Source of the DNA: MWDV01 sp002070715
GTDB taxonomy: Bacteria > Verrucomicrobiota > Verrucomicrobiia > Limisphaerales > MWDV01
Assembly (NCBI GenBank): GCA_035411585.1
Contig: DAONTI010000001.1
Span: 163,088-227,087, forward strand
Direction: 5' to 3'
Length of the DNA stretch: 64,000 nt
Shown: positions 54,452 to 63,692 of the stretch, in pieces
Layout of the letters: each line of letters opens with the position of its first letter
How positions within the stretch are numbered: position 1 is the stretch's first letter
Translations under genes and position numbers: made by a program
The notes under the pieces: generated by a model
The model's database searches: none
Told to the model about the DNA's origin: nothing
The model's input: the letters and a program-made list of their open reading frames with translations, nothing else

Positions 54452-57193
54452 GTGAAAACTATATCAGTCCTGACCGCAACTTCGCTCTTGGGCGTTTCGC
54501 TTCTACTGGCCCCCACCAGTCGGGCCGAAGGGACGGCGTTCACGTATCAGGGACGGTTGCACAGCAGCGGCGCGCCTTACACCGGCAGTGCCGAATTTCA
54601 AGCGACGCTCTGGACCGCCGCCACGGGCGGGACGCAAGTGGCAGCCAACAACCCAACCAGTGTGATCGTGGGCGTGACCAACGGGCTCTTTAATTTGCCA
54701 TTGGATTTTGGGGCGAACTTTCCGGGGGCGGACCGGTGGTTGCAACTGGAGGTGCGCACGGATCTGGGCGGCTTCGTGCCTCTGAATCCACGCCAGGCAC
54801 TGACGCCGACGCCTTATGCCCTCACAGCGAAAGGGCTTTCGGGCAATCTGCCGGCCACTCAATTATCCGGCACGCTGCCTTCGGGACAGTTCAGTGGGAC
54901 CTATTCGGAGGCGGTGACGTTCGACAACACGGGCAACACCTTCAAGGGTGACGGCAGCGGACTGACAGGGGTGGATGCGACGACGGTGGGTGGCGTGAGC
55001 GGAGCGAATATCTGGAAACTCAGCGGGAACAGCGGGGTGGGAACGGGGCAGTTTCTGGGGACGACGGACAACCGGCCGTTGGAGTTGCGAGTGAATGGGG
55101 TGTCGGCGTTACGGTTGGAGCCGAATGCCAACGGGTCGCCGAACGTGATTGGTGGAGCAGCCAATACGGTGGCGCCGGGGGTGTATGGCGCGAGCATCGG
55201 TGGCGGCGGAACGAATGCGATTCAGGACTATGCGCGATACGCCACGATTGGCGGCGGTGCGCAAAACATGATTCAGACCAACTCTGCCTACACCACTGTC
55301 GCCGGTGGCACGTTGAATACCATTCACGGGAGTTCGGGGTTTGCGGTTATTGGCGGCGGCGCGGGAAATACGATAGCGCCCTTTGCCGGGGACACCACGA
55401 TTAGCGGCGGCAACCGGAATACCATCGAGAGTGGGGCTGCGCGGGCGACGATTGGCGGGGGGCTGCTGCAGACGATTAAAAAGGATGCTTTGCGGGCGAC
55501 GATTAGCGGGGGTGAAGGCAACACGATTCAGGCCAGCGCCACCTCGGCCACGATTGGCGGCGGTTATACGAACGCGATTAACCAGGGGGCGTGGGCGGCC
55601 ACACTGGGTGGAGGCTGGAGCAACACAATTCAAACCAATGCCAACTCCTCCACGATTGGCGGTGGTTCTCTGAATACGATTCAAACCGACGCGCGCCAGT
55701 CGATTATCAGTGGTGGCTATCTCAATACGATTCAGTCCAACGCCTACCAGTCGGTGATCAGCGGTGGTTACCTCAATCTGATTGAGCCCCTTGCGATCGG
55801 TTCTGTCATTGGCGGTGGCACGACCAACACTGTTGAAACCGGTGCGAAGGAATCCACTATTGGCGGCGGTAACAACAACACGATTCAGACCGACGCCTAC
55901 CAGTCCATCATTGGCGGCGGTAACAACAACACGATTCAGACCGGCGCCAGATGGTCCATCATTGGCGGCGGCTTTAGTAACACGATTCAAACCAACTGCA
56001 ACAACTCCACCATTGGCGGCGGCTGGGATAACGATATTCACGACAACTCCGGTGTCTCCGTCATTGGTGGCGGATTCGGGAACCATATGGAGAGCAATTC
56101 CGCTCGCTCCACTCTTGGCGGCGGCTGGGACAATCTAATTCATACTGGTGTCTTAGAAGGTACTATCAGCGGTGGCGGTTTTAACGAAATTCACGATGGG
56201 GCCTGGGGCAGTGTTATTGGTGGCGGTCGGGGAAATACAATTGGAAGTTTCGCCGAACTCGCCACCATCGGCGGCGGCTTCCAGAACACGATTCAGACCT
56301 ACGGCTATGGTACCACGATTGGCGGCGGGGAACACAACACGATTCAGACCAATGCGATTTTCGCCACGATTGGCGGCGGTACAGAGAACGTAATCGGAAC
56401 GACTGCTTCGTACGCCGTGATTCCCGGCGGCTATGATAACGCGGCGAATGGCAACTACAGCTTCGCCTCGGGCTTCCGGGCCAAGGCCAATCACAAGGGA
56501 GCGTTCGTCTGGGCTGATTCACAAGCCGCGGATTTCTCCTCCACCAGCGCGGATCAGTTCTCGGTGCGGGCGCAGGGCGGGATGCGGCTGGACGATTCCA
56601 CCAGCCTGTTCTTTGGCGCGCGCGTCCGTCAAATGTTGAATTTATGGTCCACCAGCTTTGGCATTGGGGTTCAGGATGCCAACATATATTTCCGGGTGGG
56701 ACCCAACGCCGGTTACGCATGGTATCAGGGTGGGCAGCACCAGGATGGTCATTTTAATTCCGGTGGCGGCACGCAATTGATGCGGTTGGAGAGCAACGGA
56801 AGTCTGTACACCCTGGGGGCGGTGAATCCTCCCAGTGATCGGAATCTGAAGGAGAATTTCCGGGCGGTGGACGCGCAGGAGGTGCTGGCGAAAGTGGCGG
56901 CGCTGCCGCTGACGCGTTGGAACTACAAGGCGAGTCCTGACGAGGAGCACATGGGGCCGGTGGCGCAGGATTTTTATGCGGCGTTTGGGCTGGGCACGGA
57001 CGACAAACACATCGCCACAGTGGACGCCGACGGCGTGGCCCTGGCCGCCATCCAGGGGTTGAATCAGAAACTGGAGACGGAAGCCGCCGCATTGCGAACG
57101 GAGAACGCGGAGTTAAAGAGTGCGAATCAGACTTTGGCGCAACGCGTGGAGAGGTTGGAGCAGTTGATCAACGAAAAACTCAACGTGAACTGA
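54452..57193 (+). CDS. Fibre-like surface protein with 24 seventeen-residue repeats and S74 domain
   Basis: A GTG start at 54452 gives 913 residues and a signal peptide ending near SRAEG, aligned with that of the next gene. Residues 27-130 form an N-terminal module (GTAFTYQGRL, NPRQALTPTPYALTAK). Residues 247-654 are 24 uninterrupted 17-residue repeats of the type ATIGGG-x2-NTIQT-x4, resembling a parallel beta structure. A YadA-like segment follows. An S74 intramolecular chaperone domain starts at S795 (SDRNLKENFRAVD) and a coiled coil fills 868-913. In phage tail spikes S74 folds trimers and then cleaves itself off. The next gene starts two bases after the stop. Confidence 0.82.
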   Translation: MKTISVLTATSLLGVSLLLAPTSRAEGTAFTYQGRLHSSGAPYTGSAEFQATLWTAATGGTQVAANNPTSVIVGVTNGLFNLPLDFGANFPGADRWLQLEVRTDLGGFVPLNPRQALTPTPYALTAKGLSGNLPATQLSGTLPSGQFSGTYSEAVTFDNTGNTFKGDGSGLTGVDATTVGGVSGANIWKLSGNSGVGTGQFLGTTDNRPLELRVNGVSALRLEPNANGSPNVIGGAANTVAPGVYGASIGGGGTNAIQDYARYATIGGGAQNMIQTNSAYTTVAGGTLNTIHGSSGFAVIGGGAGNTIAPFAGDTTISGGNRNTIESGAARATIGGGLLQTIKKDALRATISGGEGNTIQASATSATIGGGYTNAINQGAWAATLGGGWSNTIQTNANSSTIGGGSLNTIQTDARQSIISGGYLNTIQSNAYQSVISGGYLNLIEPLAIGSVIGGGTTNTVETGAKESTIGGGNNNTIQTDAYQSIIGGGNNNTIQTGARWSIIGGGFSNTIQTNCNNSTIGGGWDNDIHDNSGVSVIGGGFGNHMESNSARSTLGGGWDNLIHTGVLEGTISGGGFNEIHDGAWGSVIGGGRGNTIGSFAELATIGGGFQNTIQTYGYGTTIGGGEHNTIQTNAIFATIGGGTENVIGTTASYAVIPGGYDNAANGNYSFASGFRAKANHKGAFVWADSQAADFSSTSADQFSVRAQGGMRLDDSTSLFFGARVRQMLNLWSTSFGIGVQDANIYFRVGPNAGYAWYQGGQHQDGHFNSGGGTQLMRLESNGSLYTLGAVNPPSDRNLKENFRAVDAQEVLAKVAALPLTRWNYKASPDEEHMGPVAQDFYAAFGLGTDDKHIATVDADGVALAAIQGLNQKLETEAAALRTENAELKSANQTLAQRVERLEQLINEKLNVN
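55190..56413 (+). repeat. 24 x 51-bp in-gene repeat array
   Basis: Counted by hand, each unit encodes 17 residues and all 24 keep the length exactly. The Gly triplet at positions 4-6 and the N at 9 are nearly invariant (GGG or SGG). DNA of adjacent units is similar but not identical, e.g. ACGATTCA and ATTGGCGGCGG recur. Confidence 0.9.
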
Positions 57194-57195
57194 TC

Positions 57196-58983
57196 ATGAA
57201 AACCCAAACCACCCTTCCGCTGCTCAGCCTGGCGCTGGGCATAACCCTAACCCTGCCAACGGGGACCACCCTGGCCCAAGGTACGGCGTTCACGTACCAG
57301 GGACGCTTGGACAGCGGCGGCACGCCCTTTAACGGCAGCGCCGAATTCCAAGCCACCCTGTGGGATGCCGCCACGGGCGGCACGCAAGTGGCGGCCAACA
57401 AGCTGGGCGCTGTGGTGGTGGGCGTGACCAATGGCCTGTTCACCTTGCCACTGGATTTTGATGGAAAATTTACGGGAGCGGACCGGTGGTTGCAACTGGA
57501 GGTGCGCACCAGCATTGGACCGTTCACCACCTTGAATCCACGGCAGGCACTGACGCCGACGCCTTATGCCCTCACAGCGAAAGAGATTTCAGGTCTGTTA
57601 CCGACCAGTCAATTGTCCGGCACACTGTCGTCCGCGCAGTTGGGCGGGACATATTCCGGAGCGGTAACGTTCAACAACGCGGGCAATACCTTCAAGGGTG
57701 ATGGCAGCGGGTTGAAGGGAGTGAATGCGACGACGGTGGGCGGGGTGAGCGCAACGAATCTCTGGAAGCTCAGTGGGAACAGCGGTGTGGGATCGGGGCA
57801 ATTTTTAGGGACAACAGACAACCGGCCGCTGGAGTTGCGGGTGAACGGTCTGCGGGCGCTGCGGCTCGAACCGGGACCGCTAACCAACGGCGCGCCGAAT
57901 GTCATTGCCGGATCACCGGCGAATTACGTTTCTAACCACGTGGTCGGAGCCACGATCGCTGGGGGCGGCACGACCAATTATTATGGAAGTCCCACGCCGA
58001 ATATTGTGACTGCGAACTACGGCACTGTGGGCGGTGGCGGCGACAATACTGCCAGCGGCACTGTTTCGACGGTGGCGGGCGGCTGGGACAACACGGCCAG
58101 CGGCTTGACTTCGACAGTAGCCGGTGGGGGGGCAAACCGTGCCCACGGCGCGGATTCGACGGTGGGGGGTGGCTATGGCAACATCGCCAGTGGTGCGAGT
58201 TCAACGGTGGGCGGCGGGAACAACAACACCGCCAGCTACTTTCATTCAACGGTGGGGGGTGGCTATGGCAACATCGCCAGTGGCGAGACTTCGACGGTTG
58301 GGGGTGGCGTTGAGAACCTGGCCGGCGGCATTCGTGCAACGGTGGGCGGTGGCAGCTACAATACGGCCAGCGGCTATGGTTCGACGGTGGCGGGCGGCAG
58401 TGGGAACACCGCCAGTGCGGATTATTCTTTTGCCATCGGGAACATCGCGAAGGCACAACACCGTCGCAGCTTTGTCTGGAGCGATGGCAGTGATAGCACG
58501 ACTTCCACCAAGGCCAACCAATTTGTTGCCCGCGCCAGTGGCGGTTACATGTTGTTCAGCAGCTCCGGCAACACTGGGGTTTCACTAGCCTCAGGCAGCG
58601 GTTCCTGGGCCTCGATGAGTGACCGTAACGCCAAGGACGGTTTTGAAGCCGTGGATACGCAAGAGGTGTTGGCCCAAGTTGCCGCATTACCGCTGACCTC
58701 CTGGAGCTACAAAACCGAAGCGGGCGTGCGGCACATGGGCCCCATGGCGCAGGATTTTTATGCGGCGTTTGGGTTGGGGGCGGACGACAAACACATTGCC
58801 ACGGTGGACGCCGACGGCGTGGCCTTGGCCGCCATCCAGGGGCTGAATCAAAAGTTGGAGGCAAAAAGTCAGGCGGCAGCAGAGCGGATTTACCAATTGG
58901 AAACCGAAAACACCGAGTTAAAACAGCGGCTGGAACGACTGGAATACTTGTTAATCAATAAACCCAACGGAGAAAGACCATGA
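57196..58983 (+). CDS. Fibre-like surface protein with nine fifteen-residue repeats and S74 domain
   Basis: This 595-residue paralogue starts MKTQTTLPLLSLALG with a signal peptide ending near TLAQG. Its N-terminal module (GTAFTYQGRLDSGGTPFNG) closely matches that of the upstream protein. The middle has nine 15-residue repeats (residues 276-410) of the type STVGGG-x3-NTAS-x3, close to YadA head repeats. The S74 domain begins at S475 (SDRNAKDGFEAVD) and ends in a coiled coil. Identity with the upstream gene is high at both ends, while the repeats differ in length. The stop overlaps the next start as ATGA. Confidence 0.82.
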   Translation: MKTQTTLPLLSLALGITLTLPTGTTLAQGTAFTYQGRLDSGGTPFNGSAEFQATLWDAATGGTQVAANKLGAVVVGVTNGLFTLPLDFDGKFTGADRWLQLEVRTSIGPFTTLNPRQALTPTPYALTAKEISGLLPTSQLSGTLSSAQLGGTYSGAVTFNNAGNTFKGDGSGLKGVNATTVGGVSATNLWKLSGNSGVGSGQFLGTTDNRPLELRVNGLRALRLEPGPLTNGAPNVIAGSPANYVSNHVVGATIAGGGTTNYYGSPTPNIVTANYGTVGGGGDNTASGTVSTVAGGWDNTASGLTSTVAGGGANRAHGADSTVGGGYGNIASGASSTVGGGNNNTASYFHSTVGGGYGNIASGETSTVGGGVENLAGGIRATVGGGSYNTASGYGSTVAGGSGNTASADYSFAIGNIAKAQHRRSFVWSDGSDSTTSTKANQFVARASGGYMLFSSSGNTGVSLASGSGSWASMSDRNAKDGFEAVDTQEVLAQVAALPLTSWSYKTEAGVRHMGPMAQDFYAAFGLGADDKHIATVDADGVALAAIQGLNQKLEAKSQAAAERIYQLETENTELKQRLERLEYLLINKPNGERP

Positions 58984-61900
58984 AAACGCAACCTCAAATG
59001 AACCTCAGCGTGAATCAGTCCCGACCCCCATCCGGGACCATCCGGCCAAGCCGTGTTTGGCGGACTTGGACCATAGGCGCGGTGGCGCGGTGCATAACCG
59101 TCGCTTTGCTGCTCCCGGCATTCCCGGTTTTTTCCCAGACGCTGCCGGAGGCTTTGGACACCACCGATATTCTTTGGAGCACTTGGGTTACGGATCCGCA
59201 GGAAGAAATGGTTACCGGCACGGGCGGCGAGTGGAGCGGGCAGACGGCCGTCACCCACGACGGAGTGGATGCGGCCCGGAGCGGAACGCTGCCAACTGGC
59301 CACACCGCCCATTTGCGCACTGAAAGTCTGAGCGGTCCCGGGACGGTGACATTTTGGCGCCGCCACGGATCAACCAGCTACGTCAGCCCATATCTCCTCC
59401 AAGTGAACGATCAGTGGATCCACCGCAGCTTTCCGGACGGGGAATGGCAACCCTTGGCCGTGGAATTACCTCCTGGTCCCGCGACACTGGAGTTTCTCTG
59501 GCGGAATTATGACTGGACGGGTCAGGCAACCGACAACTTTGCCTATGTGGACGAGGTGACCGTTCATGCCGCCAGCGGCGCTCCGGTATTCTTCCCATCC
59601 GGGCCCAGCCAACTGACGACGGGCGAAGGTTATACGTGGGATTTTAATATTCCGGTGCTGGGCGGAAAACCAATGCGGATCGATGCCTATCCTCCAGATT
59701 CTTCGTGGTCTTATTATACTGAGGTTCCCCAATTAATGGCCAATGATGCGCCGAGCTTGTCGGGATCTTTCTCTTCGTTTCTAGCGCAAACCAACTGGGT
59801 GGGAACGTGGACGATTATTGCTTCCAATGCGTGGGGAAGGGCCACCAATTACATCACGACAGTGGTTACCTCAACGCCGCCACATTCCATCTACATTGAA
59901 GGGCCGGACGAAGTCTGGGCTGGCGCCCAAGTGGAGCTAGTGGCGCAACCTTCCGGCACGCCTCCGTTCACGTACCAATGGGAAAAGGATGGAGAGCCGC
60001 TTCCGGACCAGGTGGACGCCACGCTGATGTTGCCATATTTCTCCGCCGCCGATGAAGGCGTTTATGCCGTCGTCGTTTCCAATGCCTTGGGCGCCGCCCG
60101 GAGCTGGGAGCATTGGATCAGTGTGGGCGATCAACCGCCCGTGATCACTTCAACGCCGGATAACGTGAATCTATCGCTTTACAATTCCATTTATCTGGAA
60201 GTGGACTTTGAAGGAACGCCCCCTTTCACGATCACTTGGCAGCGTAACGGTGAGGTGGTTTGGGAAGAAGCGGATCTGATTTATCCCGAGTCGCTTTACA
60301 TATGGGGGAACCCGGACGAGGGGCCCGGCGTTTACACGGTCACCATCACGAATGGTCTGGGCGTCGCACAGAGCGATCCCATCGTTGTCCAGGTCGGTTC
60401 CGGAATTGAACTGGCCGACGCACTGGACAATCCAACCGTGGGGTGGCGACTGGACAGCTATGAAGATAACTGGACCAGCCAGAACGCAGTGACTCATGAC
60501 GGCGAAGACGCCGCCGGTTTTACCGGTTCCTGGCCGGCCCCGTTGCGAACCGATGTGCGCGGTCCGGCCCTGGTTTCCTTTTGGTGGCGGGCGATGCAGG
60601 CGACATTGAGCTTCCAAGTGGACGAAGTGGAGGGAGCGACGCTGGAAGCGGCCGCTGACGATTCCGGCTGGCACCGGGTCGTGTTGCAACTCGACTCCGG
60701 TTGGCATGAACTCGAATGGCTGCCGAGATGGGAGGATTGGGATTATCCGCATAGCCAGGTTTACGTGGATGAGTTTCAAATTATTACTGGATCCAAACCG
60801 GAGATTTTGCAACAACCGCAAGGGGGTGATTTTACCCTCAACGACACCGCGCACCTGACGATTGGAGTCCTCGGGGAGCCTCCCTTCCGCTACCGGCTTT
60901 ATCAGAACGACACGCTGTTGCAAACGGTTTCTGACGTGGTCAGTTCCACTTACTCCTTCGACGTGCCGATCCAGAATGGCTCCGCCGGCGCCTACTGGAT
61001 TGAGGTGACCGACGCGCTGGGGCGGAGTGCCGCCAGCGACGATGCGATCATCTCGGTGGACGACGATTTTGGTGCTCTGGATAATTTTGCCGCGGCGGTC
61101 AACCAACCGGATGAGGATTGGTACTACACCGATTGGTCTTGGGTAGACGAAGATAGCTATTATCCAATTCGACCGTGGTACCGCACGTACGCCGATGGTT
61201 TTCCCGCCGGAACGGCGGCTTGTGGCCGCACCCCGGTTTTACAGGCCGGCGAATTGGCGGCGGTGTTCATGGACTATGACGCGTCCACGCCGGTGGTGCT
61301 GCGTTTTTGGCTGCGGCTCAACGGCGCGACACCCGAGGAGGCCTTCAGATTAAGTCTAGCTGGCGATCGGCAAACTCCGACCGTCATCGGCACCGCTCCC
61401 GGGACCAGCGGAGAAATCTGGACTGGTTATGAAATCGCACTCGACGTCGGCTTCACCGAGATTCAGTGGGAGATTTTGGCGCCGGTGGACGGCGTGGAGG
61501 CATTTCTGGGCAACATCGAAATGCTTCCAGCCGTGCCGCCAGAAATTACCCAACAACCTGAACCCTTGGTTTTGGTTGCCGGCGAGAGCGGCAGCTTGAG
61601 TGTCAGCACCACTGGAGCCGGGCAGCACACTTACCAATGGTTCAAACAAGGTGTCGGCCCGCTGTCGGGAGAAACGGCGGCGACTTTGTCGTTTGCTTCG
61701 GCCGCCGCCGGGGATAGCGGCGACTATTGGGTGGAAGTTGCCAACTCGTTTGGAACGACAACGAGTGACACGGTGACGGTCACGGTGACAGGACCGCGAC
61801 CGTACTTCACCCAGATGCTCCAACCCCAACAGTTGCTCCCGGGCGGCAACCTTTCCCTCGCAGTGACGGCCGTCAGCGCCAATGGCACGTTGACCTACCG

Positions 61901-63692
61901 GTGGTACCACGATGATACGTTGGTCCCAAGCAGCGGCAGCACTTACTCGCGGTCAGGCGTTACCACCGCCGACGCCGGACTTTATCGGGTTGAAGTCTCG
62001 GATCCGTATTACACGATCACCAATGAAACCCGGGTGACGGTTTCGCCCGTGCTCTACACCGTGACCTGGCTGTGGGCGTCCGAGACGTATGATTCTGCCT
62101 GGCCGGAAGCCATCAACAATTCCGGCGTAGTGGTGGGGCATGCTGGCACCGCCGTTACCGTCTGGACCAATGGCACGCCATTGCGTTTGACGCCGCCTGG
62201 AACACCTTTTAGCCAGGCCTATTCCATCAACGATCAGGGGGATGTGGTGGGGATACAATATGGCCCACGTTGGTTTGAGGATCCGCGTACGGTCCAAGTC
62301 TGGTCGCCCCCGTATGCGACGGACAATTTCACCAATCTGGGGACGCCGGTGGGACATCCCTTTATAGATATTGCGCGGCTGAATAATCGCCGGGAAATCA
62401 TCGCCACCGAAAGCGGCACCGGACTCTTTGGCCAGCCGCGCTACTCGTTCCGTTACACTCCTGCCGAAGGCTGGTCACATCTGGGGCCGTTGACGGGCAC
62501 ATCGCCGCTCCCGCCCGCCGTTGACCAAGGCTGGGCCACCATCGTGGATATTAACAATGCGGGACTCATTGTGGGCTTGAGTTATTTCCAGGAGGAAGAC
62601 TTCAATCCCACCCAAGCCACTGGCTGGCGTTTTGCCCCGACCGCGCGGCCACTGCGCCGACAGGCAATGGACACCTTGGATCCGCGACTGGCACTGACGC
62701 CGGCGGAACCGTGGGGCTGGTTCGACGTGGTCAATGATCTGGGAGACATTATCGCGCGGCGCTGGGCCACCAATGCCCCCACCAAGCTCTACCTGATTGA
62801 CGCCACTGGCATCACCCACAAGCTCCTCGAGCGGCCGCCGGTGCTGCTCGATATCCGCGATAATGGGGAGGCGTTCAACATTGACGCCATGAATAATCGT
62901 CGGGAAATGGCGGGCCACCGCTTCACGGAAGCCGGCGTGCGAGCCATTTTGGTGCGTGACCGCACGGTGGCGCCGGGCGTGCTACCGACCACTTTCAATA
63001 ATTTTGAATCCTACGATTTGGAAGACCTGGTGATTGGCGGCACCGGGGAATTTCGCCTGACCTACGCCCGCGGCATGAACGATGCCGGCCAGATTGTCGG
63101 TTGGACCGAGCGGGACAGCGGCGGGGGTACTCCCGGTTTTCTGTTGACGCCCGTGGTGGCTTATCCCGATCAGAGCACGCACGCACTGGAAGACCTGATT
63201 ACGCGGACCGCCGGCGAGCCGGTGGAATTCAGCGCGAGTTCCCTGTTGGTGAACGACTTGGGGGTGGCGCCGCTCGCAGTCGTGAACGTGGCCACCAGCA
63301 GCGATAACGGAGGCACCATCACGGATCTCGGCGGTGGCCAATATCGTTACACACCGCCGGCCGGTCCCGATCAGCCCGATCGCTTCACTTACACCCTGCA
63401 AGCCGCCGACAGCACCACCGCGGTGGGGACGGTGCGCGTCGTATTGGCACCGGCGCCGCTGCCGCCACCGGATGGTTCGCCGGTCCAGGTGCTGCCGGAG
63501 GACCAGGTGCGGATCCGCTACGAGGATTTACCCCCCGGCCAGACCTGCCGGCTGGAAGCCGCCCAAGACCCGGAGGGGCCCTGGGTGCAGCTCGCCACCT
63601 TCATTGTCCGTCCGGATGGTGTGGTGGAATACATTGAGATGCCGCCCCTCGACGCCGATGCCCGCTTCTACCGGGTGGTGCCGGTGGAGTGA
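58980..63692 (+). CDS. Large secreted protein with Ig-like domains and HAF repeats
   Basis: A 1570-residue protein translationally coupled to the fibre gene upstream (ATGA at 58980-58983). A signal peptide ends near PVFSQ. Two jelly-roll-like modules with AVTHDGxDAA lie at about 55-195 and 476-608, with a divergent third near 699. Ig-like domains (YQWEKDGEPLP, YQWFKQGVG) sit between them. HAF repeats occupy about 1027-1387 (INNSGVVVGH, INDQGDVVGI, INNAGLIVGL, MNDAGQIVGW). A C-terminal module (about 1497-1570) ends in FYRVVPVE. HAF repeats occur in secreted proteins of unknown role. No membrane anchor is evident. Confidence 0.8.
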   Translation: MKTQPQMNLSVNQSRPPSGTIRPSRVWRTWTIGAVARCITVALLLPAFPVFSQTLPEALDTTDILWSTWVTDPQEEMVTGTGGEWSGQTAVTHDGVDAARSGTLPTGHTAHLRTESLSGPGTVTFWRRHGSTSYVSPYLLQVNDQWIHRSFPDGEWQPLAVELPPGPATLEFLWRNYDWTGQATDNFAYVDEVTVHAASGAPVFFPSGPSQLTTGEGYTWDFNIPVLGGKPMRIDAYPPDSSWSYYTEVPQLMANDAPSLSGSFSSFLAQTNWVGTWTIIASNAWGRATNYITTVVTSTPPHSIYIEGPDEVWAGAQVELVAQPSGTPPFTYQWEKDGEPLPDQVDATLMLPYFSAADEGVYAVVVSNALGAARSWEHWISVGDQPPVITSTPDNVNLSLYNSIYLEVDFEGTPPFTITWQRNGEVVWEEADLIYPESLYIWGNPDEGPGVYTVTITNGLGVAQSDPIVVQVGSGIELADALDNPTVGWRLDSYEDNWTSQNAVTHDGEDAAGFTGSWPAPLRTDVRGPALVSFWWRAMQATLSFQVDEVEGATLEAAADDSGWHRVVLQLDSGWHELEWLPRWEDWDYPHSQVYVDEFQIITGSKPEILQQPQGGDFTLNDTAHLTIGVLGEPPFRYRLYQNDTLLQTVSDVVSSTYSFDVPIQNGSAGAYWIEVTDALGRSAASDDAIISVDDDFGALDNFAAAVNQPDEDWYYTDWSWVDEDSYYPIRPWYRTYADGFPAGTAACGRTPVLQAGELAAVFMDYDASTPVVLRFWLRLNGATPEEAFRLSLAGDRQTPTVIGTAPGTSGEIWTGYEIALDVGFTEIQWEILAPVDGVEAFLGNIEMLPAVPPEITQQPEPLVLVAGESGSLSVSTTGAGQHTYQWFKQGVGPLSGETAATLSFASAAAGDSGDYWVEVANSFGTTTSDTVTVTVTGPRPYFTQMLQPQQLLPGGNLSLAVTAVSANGTLTYRWYHDDTLVPSSGSTYSRSGVTTADAGLYRVEVSDPYYTITNETRVTVSPVLYTVTWLWASETYDSAWPEAINNSGVVVGHAGTAVTVWTNGTPLRLTPPGTPFSQAYSINDQGDVVGIQYGPRWFEDPRTVQVWSPPYATDNFTNLGTPVGHPFIDIARLNNRREIIATESGTGLFGQPRYSFRYTPAEGWSHLGPLTGTSPLPPAVDQGWATIVDINNAGLIVGLSYFQEEDFNPTQATGWRFAPTARPLRRQAMDTLDPRLALTPAEPWGWFDVVNDLGDIIARRWATNAPTKLYLIDATGITHKLLERPPVLLDIRDNGEAFNIDAMNNRREMAGHRFTEAGVRAILVRDRTVAPGVLPTTFNNFESYDLEDLVIGGTGEFRLTYARGMNDAGQIVGWTERDSGGGTPGFLLTPVVAYPDQSTHALEDLITRTAGEPVEFSASSLLVNDLGVAPLAVVNVATSSDNGGTITDLGGGQYRYTPPAGPDQPDRFTYTLQAADSTTAVGTVRVVLAPAPLPPPDGSPVQVLPEDQVRIRYEDLPPGQTCRLEAAQDPEGPWVQLATFIVRPDGVVEYIEMPPLDADARFYRVVPVE

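Noticed and set aside
55190..56413. CRISPR-like regular spacing of 51 bp
   Set aside because: The units are contiguous, coding and in frame, with no spacer/repeat alternation and no cas genes.
54452..58983. Prophage tail-fibre region
   Set aside because: Both proteins have signal peptides and no capsid, terminase, tail-tube or integrase genes are within the window.
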